Source of the DNA: Clostridia bacterium
GTDB lineage: Bacteria; Bacillota_A; Clostridia; Oscillospirales; Butyricicoccaceae
DNA length: 10,694 bases
Direction of reading: 5' to 3'
Assembly (NCBI GenBank): GCA_017548175.1
Contig: JAFYMZ010000083.1
Span: 1 to 10,694 of the forward strand
Both the position numbers and the translations under genes were made by a program. The notes beneath the pieces are model-generated. The model had not been told where the DNA came from. It saw only the letters and a list, made by a program, of their open reading frames with translations, and did not search any database. Positions within the stretch are counted from its first letter, which is position 1, and each line of letters begins with the position of its first letter. Below are positions 1-6,695 of this stretch, piece by piece.

Positions 1-191
1 ATGACCTGCACGGCCGCGATGCCACTGCTGCCCGCCTCCCCCGGCTGGATCAGCGTATGCGCCCGCAGGCCACGGGGCAGGCGGCACTTGCCGTCCCACA
101 CCACCGTCCGATAGCCGTGCCCCGCCTTACACGGCGCAAGTCCCGGCAGCAGCGCCAAAAGCCCCGCCCCAGCGATTCCCGTTTGCTCCAT
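1..191 (-). CDS. Unidentified protein, 5' end only (runs off window edge)
   Basis: An open frame on the minus strand starts with ATG at 191-189 and stays open for 63 codons to the window edge, so only the N-terminus is visible. A good ribosome binding site (AGAGGGG) sits about 5 bases before the ATG, and most codons end in G or C as in the neighbouring genes, which supports real coding. The visible protein begins MEQTGIAGAGLLALLPGL, a short apolar stretch, followed by a basic segment (HGYRTVVWDGKCRLPRGLR) and a Gly/Ala-rich part. I do not recognise the family. The apolar start could be a weak signal or membrane segment, but it could equally be the first strand and helix of a soluble protein. 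It lies downstream of the UPF0371 gene beyond a strong terminator, so it probably has its own promoter; I found no convincing one in the 50 bases available. Confidence 0.55.
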   Translation of the reverse strand, partial: MEQTGIAGAGLLALLPGLAPCKAGHGYRTVVWDGKCRLPRGLRAHTLIQPGEAGSSGIAAVQV

Positions 192-242
192 CTCTACCCC
201 TCTTTTTGACAGATGTTGCTGCTTATTCTGCCACAAAGGGGC

Positions 243-276
243 AAAAAAATACGCAGACTTTTGCAAGTCTGCGTAT
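243..276 (-). terminator. Rho-independent terminator of the UPF0371 gene
   Basis: A perfect 12-bp inverted repeat (249-260 with 265-276, arm AAGTCTGCGTAT) encloses the tetraloop GCAA on the minus strand. It is followed on that strand by seven T (249-243). It begins 14 bases past the UPF0371 stop codon. Stem, short loop and T-run in this orientation are the classical intrinsic terminator layout. The plus strand has no matching T-run directly after the stem. Confidence 0.9.
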
Positions 277-289
277 CTGTGATGCGATT

Positions 290-1774
290 TTATTTGTGAT
301 ACAGTTTCTTGGTCTGGTAGTTGGGCTCGCAGGTCAGGTGCATACCCAATTTCCGATAGATGTCGGCATCCACCTGAGACAGAATGACGGTGGAGTGTGC
401 CTGACAGCCGCGCAGCAGCGGCAGCGCGTCGGCGGCCTGCTTGGCGTCTTCGCTCAGCGCCGCGCTGACGGCCAGCGCCACCAGCACCTCGTCGGAATGC
501 AGGCGCGGATTGTGGTTGCCCAGCAGCTTGGTCTTCATCATCTGTACCGGCTCGATGACCGATTTTGCGATCAGCAGCGTTTCCTTGGACAGGCCGCTCT
601 GTGCCTTTGCGGCATTCAGCAGGGCCGCGGCAGAGGGACCCAGCAGATCCGAGGTCTTGCCGGTGACGATGCGGCCGTCGGGCAGTTCAATGGCCACGGC
701 AGGCTTGCCGGTCTCTTCGGCACGGGCCAGCGCGGCGGCTACCACGGGACGGTCGGCGGTGGTAATGCCCACCTGCTTCATCACCAGTTCGATCTTGTTG
801 ACGGGTTCTTCGTTGCCGATGCCTTTGCGCACGTCACAGCGTGCCTGATAGTAGCGGCGCAGCACTTCCTGACGGGAGGCTTCGCAGCAGACTTCGTCAT
901 CCACGATGGCGCTGCCTACCATATTGACACCCATATCGGTGGGAGAACGGTAGGTGCCGGGGTTGCCGATGGCATCCAGAATGGCCTGCAGCACGGGGAA
1001 GACTTCCACGTCGCGGTTATAGTTGACGGCAGTGGTGCCATAGGCAGCCAGATGCCAGGGGTCGATCATATTCACGTCGTTCAGGTTTGCGGTGGCTGCC
1101 TCATACGCCAGATTGACGGGGTGCTTCAGCGGCAGATTCCACACGGGGAAGGTCTCGAACTTGGCATAGCCGGCCTTACCGCCACGACGGTACTCGTGGT
1201 ACATCTGGGACAGGCAGACTGCCATCTTGCCGCTGCCGGGGCCGGGTGCGGTGACCACAGCCAGAGGACGAGTGGTCTCTACATACTCATTGCGGCCCAG
1301 ACCCTCATCGCTGACTACCCGTGCCACATTGGCAGGATATCCGGGGATGGTGTAGTGACGGTAAACGCGCAGACCCAACTTCTCCAGCTTCTCCTGGAAC
1401 TTCTTGGCCGCGGGCTGGCTTTCGTAACGGGTGATGACTACGCTGCCCACATACAGGCCAAACTCGCGGAATGCATCGATCAGACGCAGCACGTCGGCAT
1501 CGTAGGTGATGCCCAGATCACCGCGAGTGGTGTTCTTGACGATGTCGCTGGCGCTGATGGCGATGATGATCTCCGCCTGGTCGGCCATGGCCTTCAGCAT
1601 CTGGATCTTGCTGTCGGGTGCAAAGCCGGGCAGCACGCGAGACGCATGGAAATCGTCAAACAGCTTGCCGCCAAACTCCAGATACAGTTTGCCGCCCAGT
1701 CGTTCGATCCGCTTGCGGATCTCTTCCGACTGCTTTTGGATATATAATGCATTATCAAAACCGATGGTCTTCAT
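290..1774 (-). CDS. UPF0371 / DUF1846 family protein, 494 aa
   Basis: This is a full-length member of the UPF0371 (DUF1846) family, whose members are about 495-505 residues and are common in Firmicutes and Actinobacteria. Crystal structures exist but the biochemical role is not settled. Recognisable family segments are the N-terminal MKTIGFDNALYIQKQSEEI, LYLEFGGKLFDDFHASRVLPGF (residues 31-51), AISASDIVKNTTRGDLGITY (72-91), the glycine-rich APGPGSGK (176-183), which resembles a P-loop, KFETFPVWNLPLKHPVNLAYE (205-225) and SPTDMGVNM (277-285). I chose ATG at 1774 because GGGGTG lies about 8 bases before it and the protein then starts as the family does. The in-frame ATG at 1831 lies within the promoter spacer and upstream of the likely transcription start, so it is excluded. 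The gene appears monocistronic, with its own promoter (1811-1839) and terminator (243-276). The P-loop resemblance is not proof of nucleotide binding. Confidence 0.93.
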   Translation of the reverse strand: MKTIGFDNALYIQKQSEEIRKRIERLGGKLYLEFGGKLFDDFHASRVLPGFAPDSKIQMLKAMADQAEIIIAISASDIVKNTTRGDLGITYDADVLRLIDAFREFGLYVGSVVITRYESQPAAKKFQEKLEKLGLRVYRHYTIPGYPANVARVVSDEGLGRNEYVETTRPLAVVTAPGPGSGKMAVCLSQMYHEYRRGGKAGYAKFETFPVWNLPLKHPVNLAYEAATANLNDVNMIDPWHLAAYGTTAVNYNRDVEVFPVLQAILDAIGNPGTYRSPTDMGVNMVGSAIVDDEVCCEASRQEVLRRYYQARCDVRKGIGNEEPVNKIELVMKQVGITTADRPVVAAALARAEETGKPAVAIELPDGRIVTGKTSDLLGPSAAALLNAAKAQSGLSKETLLIAKSVIEPVQMMKTKLLGNHNPRLHSDEVLVALAVSAALSEDAKQAADALPLLRGCQAHSTVILSQVDADIYRKLGMHLTCEPNYQTKKLYHK

Positions 1775-1810
1775 AAGGCTCACCCCATCACATAGACTTC
1801 TAACTCTATT

Positions 1811-1839
1811 AGCATAGCACAACCGGCGCACAAGTGCAA
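1811..1839 (-). promoter_or_regulatory. Probable sigma-A promoter of the UPF0371 gene
   Basis: On the minus strand, TTGCAC (1839-1834) and TATGCT (1816-1811) are separated by exactly 17 bases, and TGC precedes the -10 as an extended -10 element. Transcription would begin near 1804, about 30 bases before the chosen ATG at 1774. This agrees with the start choice. Confidence 0.55.
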
Positions 1840-1870
1840 TCCGTTTCCAGTTTTTTGTGCATTTCGCGCA

Positions 1871-1891
1871 AAAAAATCATTCAGATTTTTT
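1871..1891 (-). terminator. Possible weak terminator after citG
   Basis: On the minus strand, AAAAAATC, a 5-base loop and GATTTTTT form a perfect 8-bp inverted repeat that overlaps the citG stop codon and ends in a T-run of seven. The stem has only one G-C pair, so it would be weak. An adjacent, partly overlapping repeat (1851-1860 with 1866-1875, one G-U pair) competes for the same bases. Read-through toward the UPF0371 gene is quite possible. Confidence 0.25.
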
Positions 1892-2717
1892 ACATCTCCA
1901 ACGATGCCCATTCGGTCTCTAACCGATGCAAAAAAATCGTCACGGCCAACAGGTCGGCGCAGCCGCCGTGGCTGACGTTTTCCCGGATAAAGGCTTCGTC
2001 CAGTGCCAGCACCGCCTGCTCGTCATAAGCCGCAAGGCAGCGGGCGGCTTCCTCCGCCGCCCACGCCGCCGTGGCTTCGTCCCGGCGGTGCAGCACGGTG
2101 GTGTCGGGCACATGCGCGATCAGCGCAAGCAGCGCCTTGACGGCGGCCTCGCCGTAATCGGTACCCTGTGCCAATTCTTTCCGGAAGCGCGGCAGGCTAT
2201 ACGCGCGCACACTGGCAAAGCCGCTTTCGGCTTCGCCGCGGATGCCCCGGGTGCCGTATTTGCGGTAAACGCCCTGTCCGTGGGTCTCTTCGCCCACACC
2301 CAGCTCCCGGGCGCAGATGCCCCGGGTCATGTGCGCCACGCAGGCGCACAAAGCCTCTGCATCGGGGGCGATGCCCCGCGCCAGATACTGTCCGGCGGCG
2401 CCGCACAGCAGACCCAAGGAAATCAGCGCGCCCTTGTGGGTGTTGACACCGCCGGTGGCCGCAAACATGGCGGCTTCGGCGCGGATGCCGCTTTCCCGCA
2501 GGGCGGGCAGCAGGTCTTCCTGCGGCAGCGTGCGGCCCAGTTCCGCCATCTGACGGAAATACGGCTGCAGCGCCGCCGCGGAGTACAAAAAGGTCTGCAC
2601 CGTCATATCTCGATGGGCGCCGTTGTTGTTCAGGTCCACCAAGCCCGGCTTGGGGGTGGTATAGACTTCCTCTACCAAGGCAGCCGCCGCCAGACGGGCA
2701 ATGCGCAATTCGGTCAC
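1890..2717 (-). CDS. citG: CitG: triphosphoribosyl-dephospho-CoA synthase, 275 aa
   Basis: CitG condenses ATP with 3'-dephospho-CoA to give 2'-(5''-triphosphoribosyl)-3'-dephospho-CoA, the precursor of the citrate lyase prosthetic group; it is a cytosolic enzyme. Family blocks are all visible: TPKPGLVD (21-28) followed by NNGAHRDM (31-38), ATGGVNTHKGALISLGLL (87-104), THGQGVYRKYGTRGIRGEAESGF (145-167), DTTVLHR (205-211) and SHGGCADLLAVTIFL (249-263). The length matches the usual 275-295 residues. The start is GTG at 2717-2715. It overlaps the TGA of citX (2716-2714) as GTGA and is preceded by a strong GGGGAGGTG site about 6 bases upstream. The frame is open further upstream, but that part is antisense-like sequence inside citX. 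The related malonate decarboxylase protein MdcB is the main alternative; pairing with CitX rather than MdcG favours CitG. No citrate lyase subunit gene is in the window. Confidence 0.9.
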   Translation of the reverse strand: MTELRIARLAAAALVEEVYTTPKPGLVDLNNNGAHRDMTVQTFLYSAAALQPYFRQMAELGRTLPQEDLLPALRESGIRAEAAMFAATGGVNTHKGALISLGLLCGAAGQYLARGIAPDAEALCACVAHMTRGICARELGVGEETHGQGVYRKYGTRGIRGEAESGFASVRAYSLPRFRKELAQGTDYGEAAVKALLALIAHVPDTTVLHRRDEATAAWAAEEAARCLAAYDEQAVLALDEAFIRENVSHGGCADLLAVTIFLHRLETEWASLEM

Positions 2718-3220
2718 GGGAACACCTCCCCGGTGATGCGGCTGATCTCGGCCCACAGGGCCTCCAGTGAATGGGCCTGACTGCGGGCACAGGCTTTGGC
2801 ATCGTTGCCGCACAACAGGCACTTCCGTCGGGGCAGACCCAGCTCGCTGCGGCTGACGGGGGTACCGTCGGGGCGCAGCACATCCAAATCCATCAGGCGG
2901 CCCATGGGGTGGGATTCTTCCAGTTCCACCAGCGCGGATTTTACCGTTTCGGCAGGCAGGTCCACGGCAAAATAAGCCTCGTACCCGGTGGGATAATCCA
3001 GTTTTTTATAATAGATCACATACCCGGCCAAGCGTTGGCGCAGCGCCGCAACACCGGCCTGAAAGACGGCCAGCGAAGGCGCGCAGCGCTTGACGGCACC
3101 GGGCATATTGACGGTAAAGCAGACGAGGGTACTGCCGTAGCCGCGCAGGAGGATCTTTTGAAAATCTGCCCGGGCTTCCCGGTTGTCCAGAATCTGCTGC
3201 AAGGTGACAACTTCGTTCAT
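2714..3220 (-). CDS. citX: CitX: holo-citrate lyase synthase, 168 aa
   Basis: CitX (apo-citrate lyase phosphoribosyl-dephospho-CoA transferase) transfers the prosthetic group made by CitG onto a serine of the acyl carrier subunit CitD. Family signatures seen are LVCFTVNMPGAVK (32-44), HPMGRLMDLDVL (104-115), SRSELGLPRRKCLLC (123-137) and ACARSQAH (143-150), giving three conserved-type cysteines (134, 137, 144) and His150. Length and motif order are those of stand-alone CitX; it is not the CitX-CitG fusion known from some bacteria. The gene starts 12 bases after the deoC stop. The bases before its ATG contain no recognisable ribosome binding site, so translation probably depends on ribosomes arriving from deoC. 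Its last codons hold the strong site for citG. Known cit clusters place citX beside citCDEF; here the upstream partner is deoC, which is unusual. Confidence 0.92.
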   Translation of the reverse strand: MNEVVTLQQILDNREARADFQKILLRGYGSTLVCFTVNMPGAVKRCAPSLAVFQAGVAALRQRLAGYVIYYKKLDYPTGYEAYFAVDLPAETVKSALVELEESHPMGRLMDLDVLRPDGTPVSRSELGLPRRKCLLCGNDAKACARSQAHSLEALWAEISRITGEVFP

Positions 3221-3232
3221 ACGCGTATCAAA

Positions 3233-3883
3233 TCAGGCTTCTTCTGCCACGATCTGCACGCCGGCAGAAGCACCGATGCGGCTGGCACCGGCACGGATCA
3301 TGGCCTGTGCGGTGGCGTAGTCACGGATACCGCCGGAGGCTTTGACCCCCATCTCGGTGCCCACTTCGGCACGCATCAGGGCGATATCGGCTTCGGTTGC
3401 GCCGCCGGTGGAAAATCCGGTGGAGGTTTTTACATAATCTGCGCCGGCGGCTTTGGCCAGACGGCAGGCAATGCGCTTTTCCTCCTCGGTGAGCAGGCAG
3501 GTCTCCAGAATGACCTTGACCAGCGCTTTGCCCTTGGCAGCCGCTACCACGGCGGCGATGTCCTCCTGTACCAAGGCGTGGTTGCCGTCCTTCAGCGCAC
3601 CCACATTGAGCACCATATCCACTTCGGTGGCGCCTTGACGGATGGCTTCTGCCGCTTCAAAGGCCTTGACGGCAGGGGTGTTTGCACCCAAAGGGAAGCC
3701 GATGACGGTACACACCGCCACTTCGGTGCCCTGCAGCAGTTGGGCGCACAAAGACACCCAGCAAGGGTTGACGCAGACCGAGGCAAAGCCGTATTCCGCG
3801 GCTTCCCGACAGAGGGTGCGCACGGCGGCTTCGGTGGTCTGGGGTTTCAAGACGGTATGATCGATGCACTTGGCAATGGACAT
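3233..3883 (-). CDS. deoC: DeoC: deoxyribose-phosphate aldolase, 216 aa
   Basis: DeoC cleaves 2-deoxy-D-ribose 5-phosphate to acetaldehyde and glyceraldehyde 3-phosphate, feeding deoxynucleoside sugars into glycolysis. It is a cytosolic class I aldolase with a TIM-barrel fold. The family's catalytic residues are visible: Asp89 in VDMVLNVG, the Schiff-base lysine Lys152 in [15 protein letters not shown], and Lys181 in VKASGGIRD. The N-terminal IDHTVLKP and VCVNP blocks are also present. The 216-residue length is normal. ATG at 3883 is chosen over the in-frame ATGs at 3892 and 3946. AAAGGA lies about 8 bases before 3883 but directly abuts 3892, and 3946 is the first base of the -35 element. It is the first gene of a three-gene unit with citX and citG. 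No other nucleoside catabolism genes (deoD, pdp, deoB) are nearby. Confidence 0.95.
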   Translation of the reverse strand: MSIAKCIDHTVLKPQTTEAAVRTLCREAAEYGFASVCVNPCWVSLCAQLLQGTEVAVCTVIGFPLGANTPAVKAFEAAEAIRQGATEVDMVLNVGALKDGNHALVQEDIAAVVAAAKGKALVKVILETCLLTEEEKRIACRLAKAAGADYVKTSTGFSTGGATEADIALMRAEVGTEMGVKASGGIRDYATAQAMIRAGASRIGASAGVQIVAEEA

Positions 3884-3917
3884 AAGATTCATCCTTTCCG
3901 GAATTCTTTCTGGAAAT

Positions 3918-3946
3918 ATTGTAGAAGAAGGCAGACAAAAAGTCAA
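3918..3946 (-). promoter_or_regulatory. Sigma-A promoter of deoC-citX-citG
   Basis: TTGACT (3946-3941) and TACAAT (3923-3918) lie exactly 17 bases apart on the minus strand, each one base off consensus. Transcription should start near 3911, giving a leader of about 28 bases. That leader contains nested small palindromes (TTCCGGAA at 3896-3903, GAATTC at 3901-3906, and TTTCC/GGAAA arms at 3895-3899 and 3912-3916). These could be a repressor site overlapping the transcription start, although this is only a suggestion. Confidence 0.8.
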
Positions 3947-3998
3947 TGCAAAAGCCTTGTTTTGGGGCTGGTTTGCTGCGCTCTACCATATCTGGCTC

Positions 3999-4027
3999 TT
4001 GCGCTTTTTCTTATATAATGGTATAAT
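3999..4027 (+). promoter_or_regulatory. Extended -10 promoter of the methyltransferase-ECF-truA operon
   Basis: A perfect TATAAT (4022-4027) is preceded by TGG, an extended -10 element. TTGCGC (3999-4004) stands 17 bases upstream as a weak -35. A second TATAAT lies 8 bases earlier (4014-4019) in the direct repeat TATAATGG/TATAATGT but has no good -35. Transcription should begin near 4034, leaving a leader of about 70 bases before the ATG at 4105. It diverges from the deoC promoter, and the two share the 3947-3998 stretch, in which I see nothing else. Confidence 0.75.
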
Positions 4028-4051
4028 GTACTATCCATTATTATGGAGTAG

Positions 4052-4060
4052 TGTGGATAA
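4052..4060 (-). promoter_or_regulatory. Perfect DnaA-box 9-mer in the operon leader
   Basis: The plus strand reads TGTGGATAA, the exact complement of the consensus DnaA box TTATCCACA. It lies about 18 bases downstream of the predicted transcription start. An inverted partial partner, TTATCC (4074-4079), follows. In RNA, GGATAA (4055-4060) and TTATCC could pair around an inner GCC/GGC (4065-4067, 4071-4073) to make a leader hairpin. Whether DnaA binds here is unknown. Confidence 0.4.
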
Positions 4061-4104
4061 ATCTGCCCGTGGCTTATCCCGGGCGTTACAGAGGAGCAAT
4101 TACT

Positions 4105-4968
4105 ATGTGGTTGAGCGATAACTGGAAAGAATATGCCCTGTTGGATTGCGGCGGCGGTCAGCGGCTGGAGCGCTGGGGCAAGCAGATCCTGGTGCGCCCC
4201 GATCCGCAGGCCATTTGGCAGCCTGCCGGACATCCCCTGTGGACCAAGGCGGATGCAACCTATCACCGTTCCTCTTCCGGTGGCGGAAGCTGGAAAGTCA
4301 AGCATCTGCCCGAGTGCTGGAGCCTGCATTATGACGACCTGACCTTCCAGATCAAGCCCATGAGCTTCAAGCACACCGGCGTGTTCCCCGAGCAGGCCGC
4401 AAACTGGGACTTCATCCGTCAGCAGATCAAGAAGGCCGGCCGCCCCGTCAGCGTGCTGAACCTGTTTGCCTATACCGGCGGCGCAACGCTGGCTGCCGCA
4501 TCTGCCGGCGCCACCGTCTGTCACGTGGATGCCGCACGCGGTATGGTCACCTGGGCCAAGGAGAACGCCAAGTGCTCCGGTCTGGAGGACGCACCCATCC
4601 GCTACATCGTGGACGACTGCAAGAAGTTCATCAAGCGTGAGATCACCCGTGGACGCAAGTACGATGCCATCATTATGGACCCGCCCTCTTACGGCCGCGG
4701 TCCTTCCGGTGAGATCTGGCGCTTTGAAGAAAACATCGGCGAACTGGTGGATCTGGCTGTGCAGCTGCTGAGCGACGATCCCCTGTTCATCATCATCAAC
4801 TCTTACACCGCCGGCATTTCTCCCTCGGTGCCTGCCTATATTCTGGGCACCACCGCGGCAAAGCGCTTTGGCGGCACGGTGGAGGCACAGGAACTGGGTC
4901 TGCCCGTAGAATCTACCGGTCTGGCACTTCCCTGCGGACATACCAGTCGCTGGATCCGCAAAAAATAA
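4105..4968 (+). CDS. SAM-dependent methyltransferase, RlmI/COG1092-like, 287 aa
   Basis: This is a class I Rossmann-fold methyltransferase related to the RlmI/RlmK group of 23S rRNA methyltransferases (COG1092). Motif I is VLNLFAYTGGATLAAA (117-132), the acidic end of strand 2 is VDAA (141-144), and motif IV is MDPPSYGRGPSGE (191-203). The family's substrate-channel segment appears as FKHTGVFPEQAANW (88-101). It differs from E. coli RlmI in two visible ways. The N-terminal part is short, without an evident full PUA domain. The region where RlmI carries its catalytic Cys in a SCS motif instead reads INSYTAG (231-237). The target (rRNA base, other RNA or protein) cannot be assigned. ATG at 4105 is chosen because GAGGAG lies 8 bases before it; the open frame upstream runs through the leader. 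It is the first gene of the operon, 22 bases before ecfA1. Confidence 0.87.
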   Translation: MWLSDNWKEYALLDCGGGQRLERWGKQILVRPDPQAIWQPAGHPLWTKADATYHRSSSGGGSWKVKHLPECWSLHYDDLTFQIKPMSFKHTGVFPEQAANWDFIRQQIKKAGRPVSVLNLFAYTGGATLAAASAGATVCHVDAARGMVTWAKENAKCSGLEDAPIRYIVDDCKKFIKREITRGRKYDAIIMDPPSYGRGPSGEIWRFEENIGELVDLAVQLLSDDPLFIIINSYTAGISPSVPAYILGTTAAKRFGGTVEAQELGLPVESTGLALPCGHTSRWIRKK

Positions 4969-4990
4969 GTTCCGATAAAGGAGCGTATTT

Positions 4991-5836
4991 ATGGCTATCA
5001 TTGAAACGAAATATTTGACTTTTTCCTACAGCGAAGGCACCACTGCCGCGCTGGATGATGTCAACATCCAGATCCGGGAGGGCGAGTTTACCGCCATTCT
5101 GGGACACAACGGCAGCGGCAAGAGCACACTGGCCAAACACTTTAACGGCATCCTGCTGCCCTCCGGCGGCAAGGTGTGCGTGGGCGGTATGGACACGGCA
5201 GAGGACAGCCAGTTGTTCGACATCCGCAAGACGGCAGGCATGGTCTTCCAGAACCCCGACAACCAGATCGTTGCCACGGTGGTAGAGGAAGACGTGGCCT
5301 TTGCCTGCGAAAATCTGGGGCTGCCCTGGGCCGAGCTGCGCAAGCGCGTGGATGATGCACTGGCTGCCGTCGGCATGACGGAGTTTGCAAACCACGCACC
5401 CCATCTGCTGTCCGGCGGTCAGAAGCAGCGCATCGCCATTGCCGGTGTGCTGGCCATGCAGCCCCGGGTCATCATTATGGACGAACCCACCGCCATGCTG
5501 GATCCCGCCGGCCGTGCCGACGTCATGGAGACCATCAAGGAACTGAACCGGAAGAAGGGTATGACCGTGGTGCTCATCACCCATCATATGGACGAAGCCG
5601 CACAGGCCGACCGCGTCATCGTGATGAAGCAGGGTCAGGTGGCACTGGACGGCACGCCCAAAGAGGTTTTTGCCCAAGTGGACAAGATGCAGGAGCTGTC
5701 TTTGACCGTGCCGCAGACGGTAGAGATCCTGCACGGCTTGAATCAGGGCGGCGAGACGCTGGCACTGGACAAGCTGACGGTGGAAGAATGCGCCGACGAA
5801 CTGATGCGCTATCTGGGAGGTGGCAAGGATGCATAA
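4991..5836 (+). CDS. ecfA1: EcfA1: ECF transporter ATPase subunit, 281 aa
   Basis: This is one of the two ATPases that power energy-coupling factor (ECF) importers for vitamins and other micronutrients; it acts at the inner face of the membrane as a heterodimer with EcfA2. All ABC elements are present: Walker A GHNGSGKST (38-46), Q-loop Gln87 in MVFQNPDNQ, signature LSGGQ (140-144), Walker B VIIMDEP (160-166) with Glu165, and switch His198. The Q-loop FQNPDNQIVA is typical of EcfA1/CbiO proteins. About 60 residues after the switch histidine form the ECF-type C-terminal region. AAAGGAG precedes the ATG by 7 bases. Order and overlaps with ecfA2, ecfT and truA match the Firmicutes general-module locus. 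No substrate-binding S component is in the window, so it is presumably shared among several S proteins encoded elsewhere. Confidence 0.95.
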   Translation: MAIIETKYLTFSYSEGTTAALDDVNIQIREGEFTAILGHNGSGKSTLAKHFNGILLPSGGKVCVGGMDTAEDSQLFDIRKTAGMVFQNPDNQIVATVVEEDVAFACENLGLPWAELRKRVDDALAAVGMTEFANHAPHLLSGGQKQRIAIAGVLAMQPRVIIMDEPTAMLDPAGRADVMETIKELNRKKGMTVVLITHHMDEAAQADRVIVMKQGQVALDGTPKEVFAQVDKMQELSLTVPQTVEILHGLNQGGETLALDKLTVEECADELMRYLGGGKDA

Positions 5837-6695
5837 CGAAGTACTCCGCATCGAAAATCTGACCCACGTATACAGCGCCGGCACGCCCTTTGAGCGAATT
5901 GCCGTAGACAACGTGAGCCTGTCCGCCAATCACGGCGAGTTCATCGGCCTCATCGGCCACACCGGCAGCGGCAAGAGCACGCTGATCCAGCATTTCAACG
6001 GCCTGCTGAAGCCCACCTCCGGCCGCGTGCTCATCAACGGCGAGGACATCTTCCAGAGCAAGGAAATGACCCGCGGTGCGCGGTTTGCCGTTGGTCTGGT
6101 GTTCCAGTACCCCGAATATCAGTTGTTTGAAGAAACCGTTTACAAAGATATCGCCTTCGGCCCCAAGAATATGGGTCTGGACGAGAAGGAGATCGACCGC
6201 CGCGTCCGTGACGCCGCCGCCATCGTCGGTCTGGCACCCGAAACGCTGGAAAAGTCGCCCTTTGAACTGTCCGGCGGTCAGAAGCGCCGCGTGGCGCTGG
6301 CCGGTGTCTTTGCCATGGAACCGCAGGTTCTGGTGCTGGATGAGCCCATGGCCGGTCTGGACCCCGCAGGCCGCGAGGACGTCTTTGCCTTTATCAAAGA
6401 ATACCAAAAGAAGCACGGCATCACCGTCATCTTCGTCACCCACAGTATGGAAGATGCCGCCAAGATGGCCGACCGCATCATTGTGATGGAGCGCGGTAAG
6501 ATCCTGCTGCAGGGCACGCCCGAAGAGATCTTCTGCCACGCCGATGAACTGGTGCAGGCCGGTCTGAATATTCCGCAGGTCACCCAGGTGTTCAGCGAGC
6601 TGCGCCGTCGCGGCGTGGACATCCCGGGCAACGTGTACACCGTTGAGCAGGCACTGGACGTGCTGCGTCGGAGAAAGGAGCAGGGACATGCTTAA
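5829..6695 (+). CDS. ecfA2: EcfA2: ECF transporter ATPase subunit, 288 aa
   Basis: This is the second ATPase of the ECF module, the partner of EcfA1. Visible elements are Walker A GHTGSGKST (43-51), Q-loop Gln93 in LVFQYPEYQLFEETV (the FQYPEYQLF form is typical of EcfA2), signature LSGGQ (147-151), Walker B VLVLDEP (167-173) with Glu172, and switch His205 in VTHSMEDA. ATG at 5829 is chosen because GGGAGG lies 8 bases upstream. A GTG at 5820 is in frame but overlaps that same site. The gene overlaps ecfA1 by 8 bases (ATGCATAA), so its translation is probably coupled, which suits a 1:1 heterodimer. Nothing is missing compared with working ATPases. Confidence 0.95.
   Translation: MHNEVLRIENLTHVYSAGTPFERIAVDNVSLSANHGEFIGLIGHTGSGKSTLIQHFNGLLKPTSGRVLINGEDIFQSKEMTRGARFAVGLVFQYPEYQLFEETVYKDIAFGPKNMGLDEKEIDRRVRDAAAIVGLAPETLEKSPFELSGGQKRRVALAGVFAMEPQVLVLDEPMAGLDPAGREDVFAFIKEYQKKHGITVIFVTHSMEDAAKMADRIIVMERGKILLQGTPEEIFCHADELVQAGLNIPQVTQVFSELRRRGVDIPGNVYTVEQALDVLRRRKEQGHA

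Noticed and set aside
206..1747. A 513-codon open frame on the plus strand opposite the UPF0371 gene
   Set aside because: It is antisense to a gene with clear family motifs, promoter and terminator. Its product is rich in Gln, His and Gly with no domain, and it has no ribosome site. It is a shadow caused by GC-rich codon bias.
1851..1875. Inverted repeat TTTTTTGTGC / GCGCAAAAAA between citG and the UPF0371 promoter
   Set aside because: The stem ends in A-runs on either strand with no following T-run, and half the stem is A-T. It is not a convincing terminator. It could be an AT-rich cruciform or compete with the weak repeat at 1871-1891.
3884..3946. Longer deoC start at 3946
   Set aside because: The 21 extra residues do not resemble DeoC, and the start would lie within the -35 element, upstream of the transcription start.
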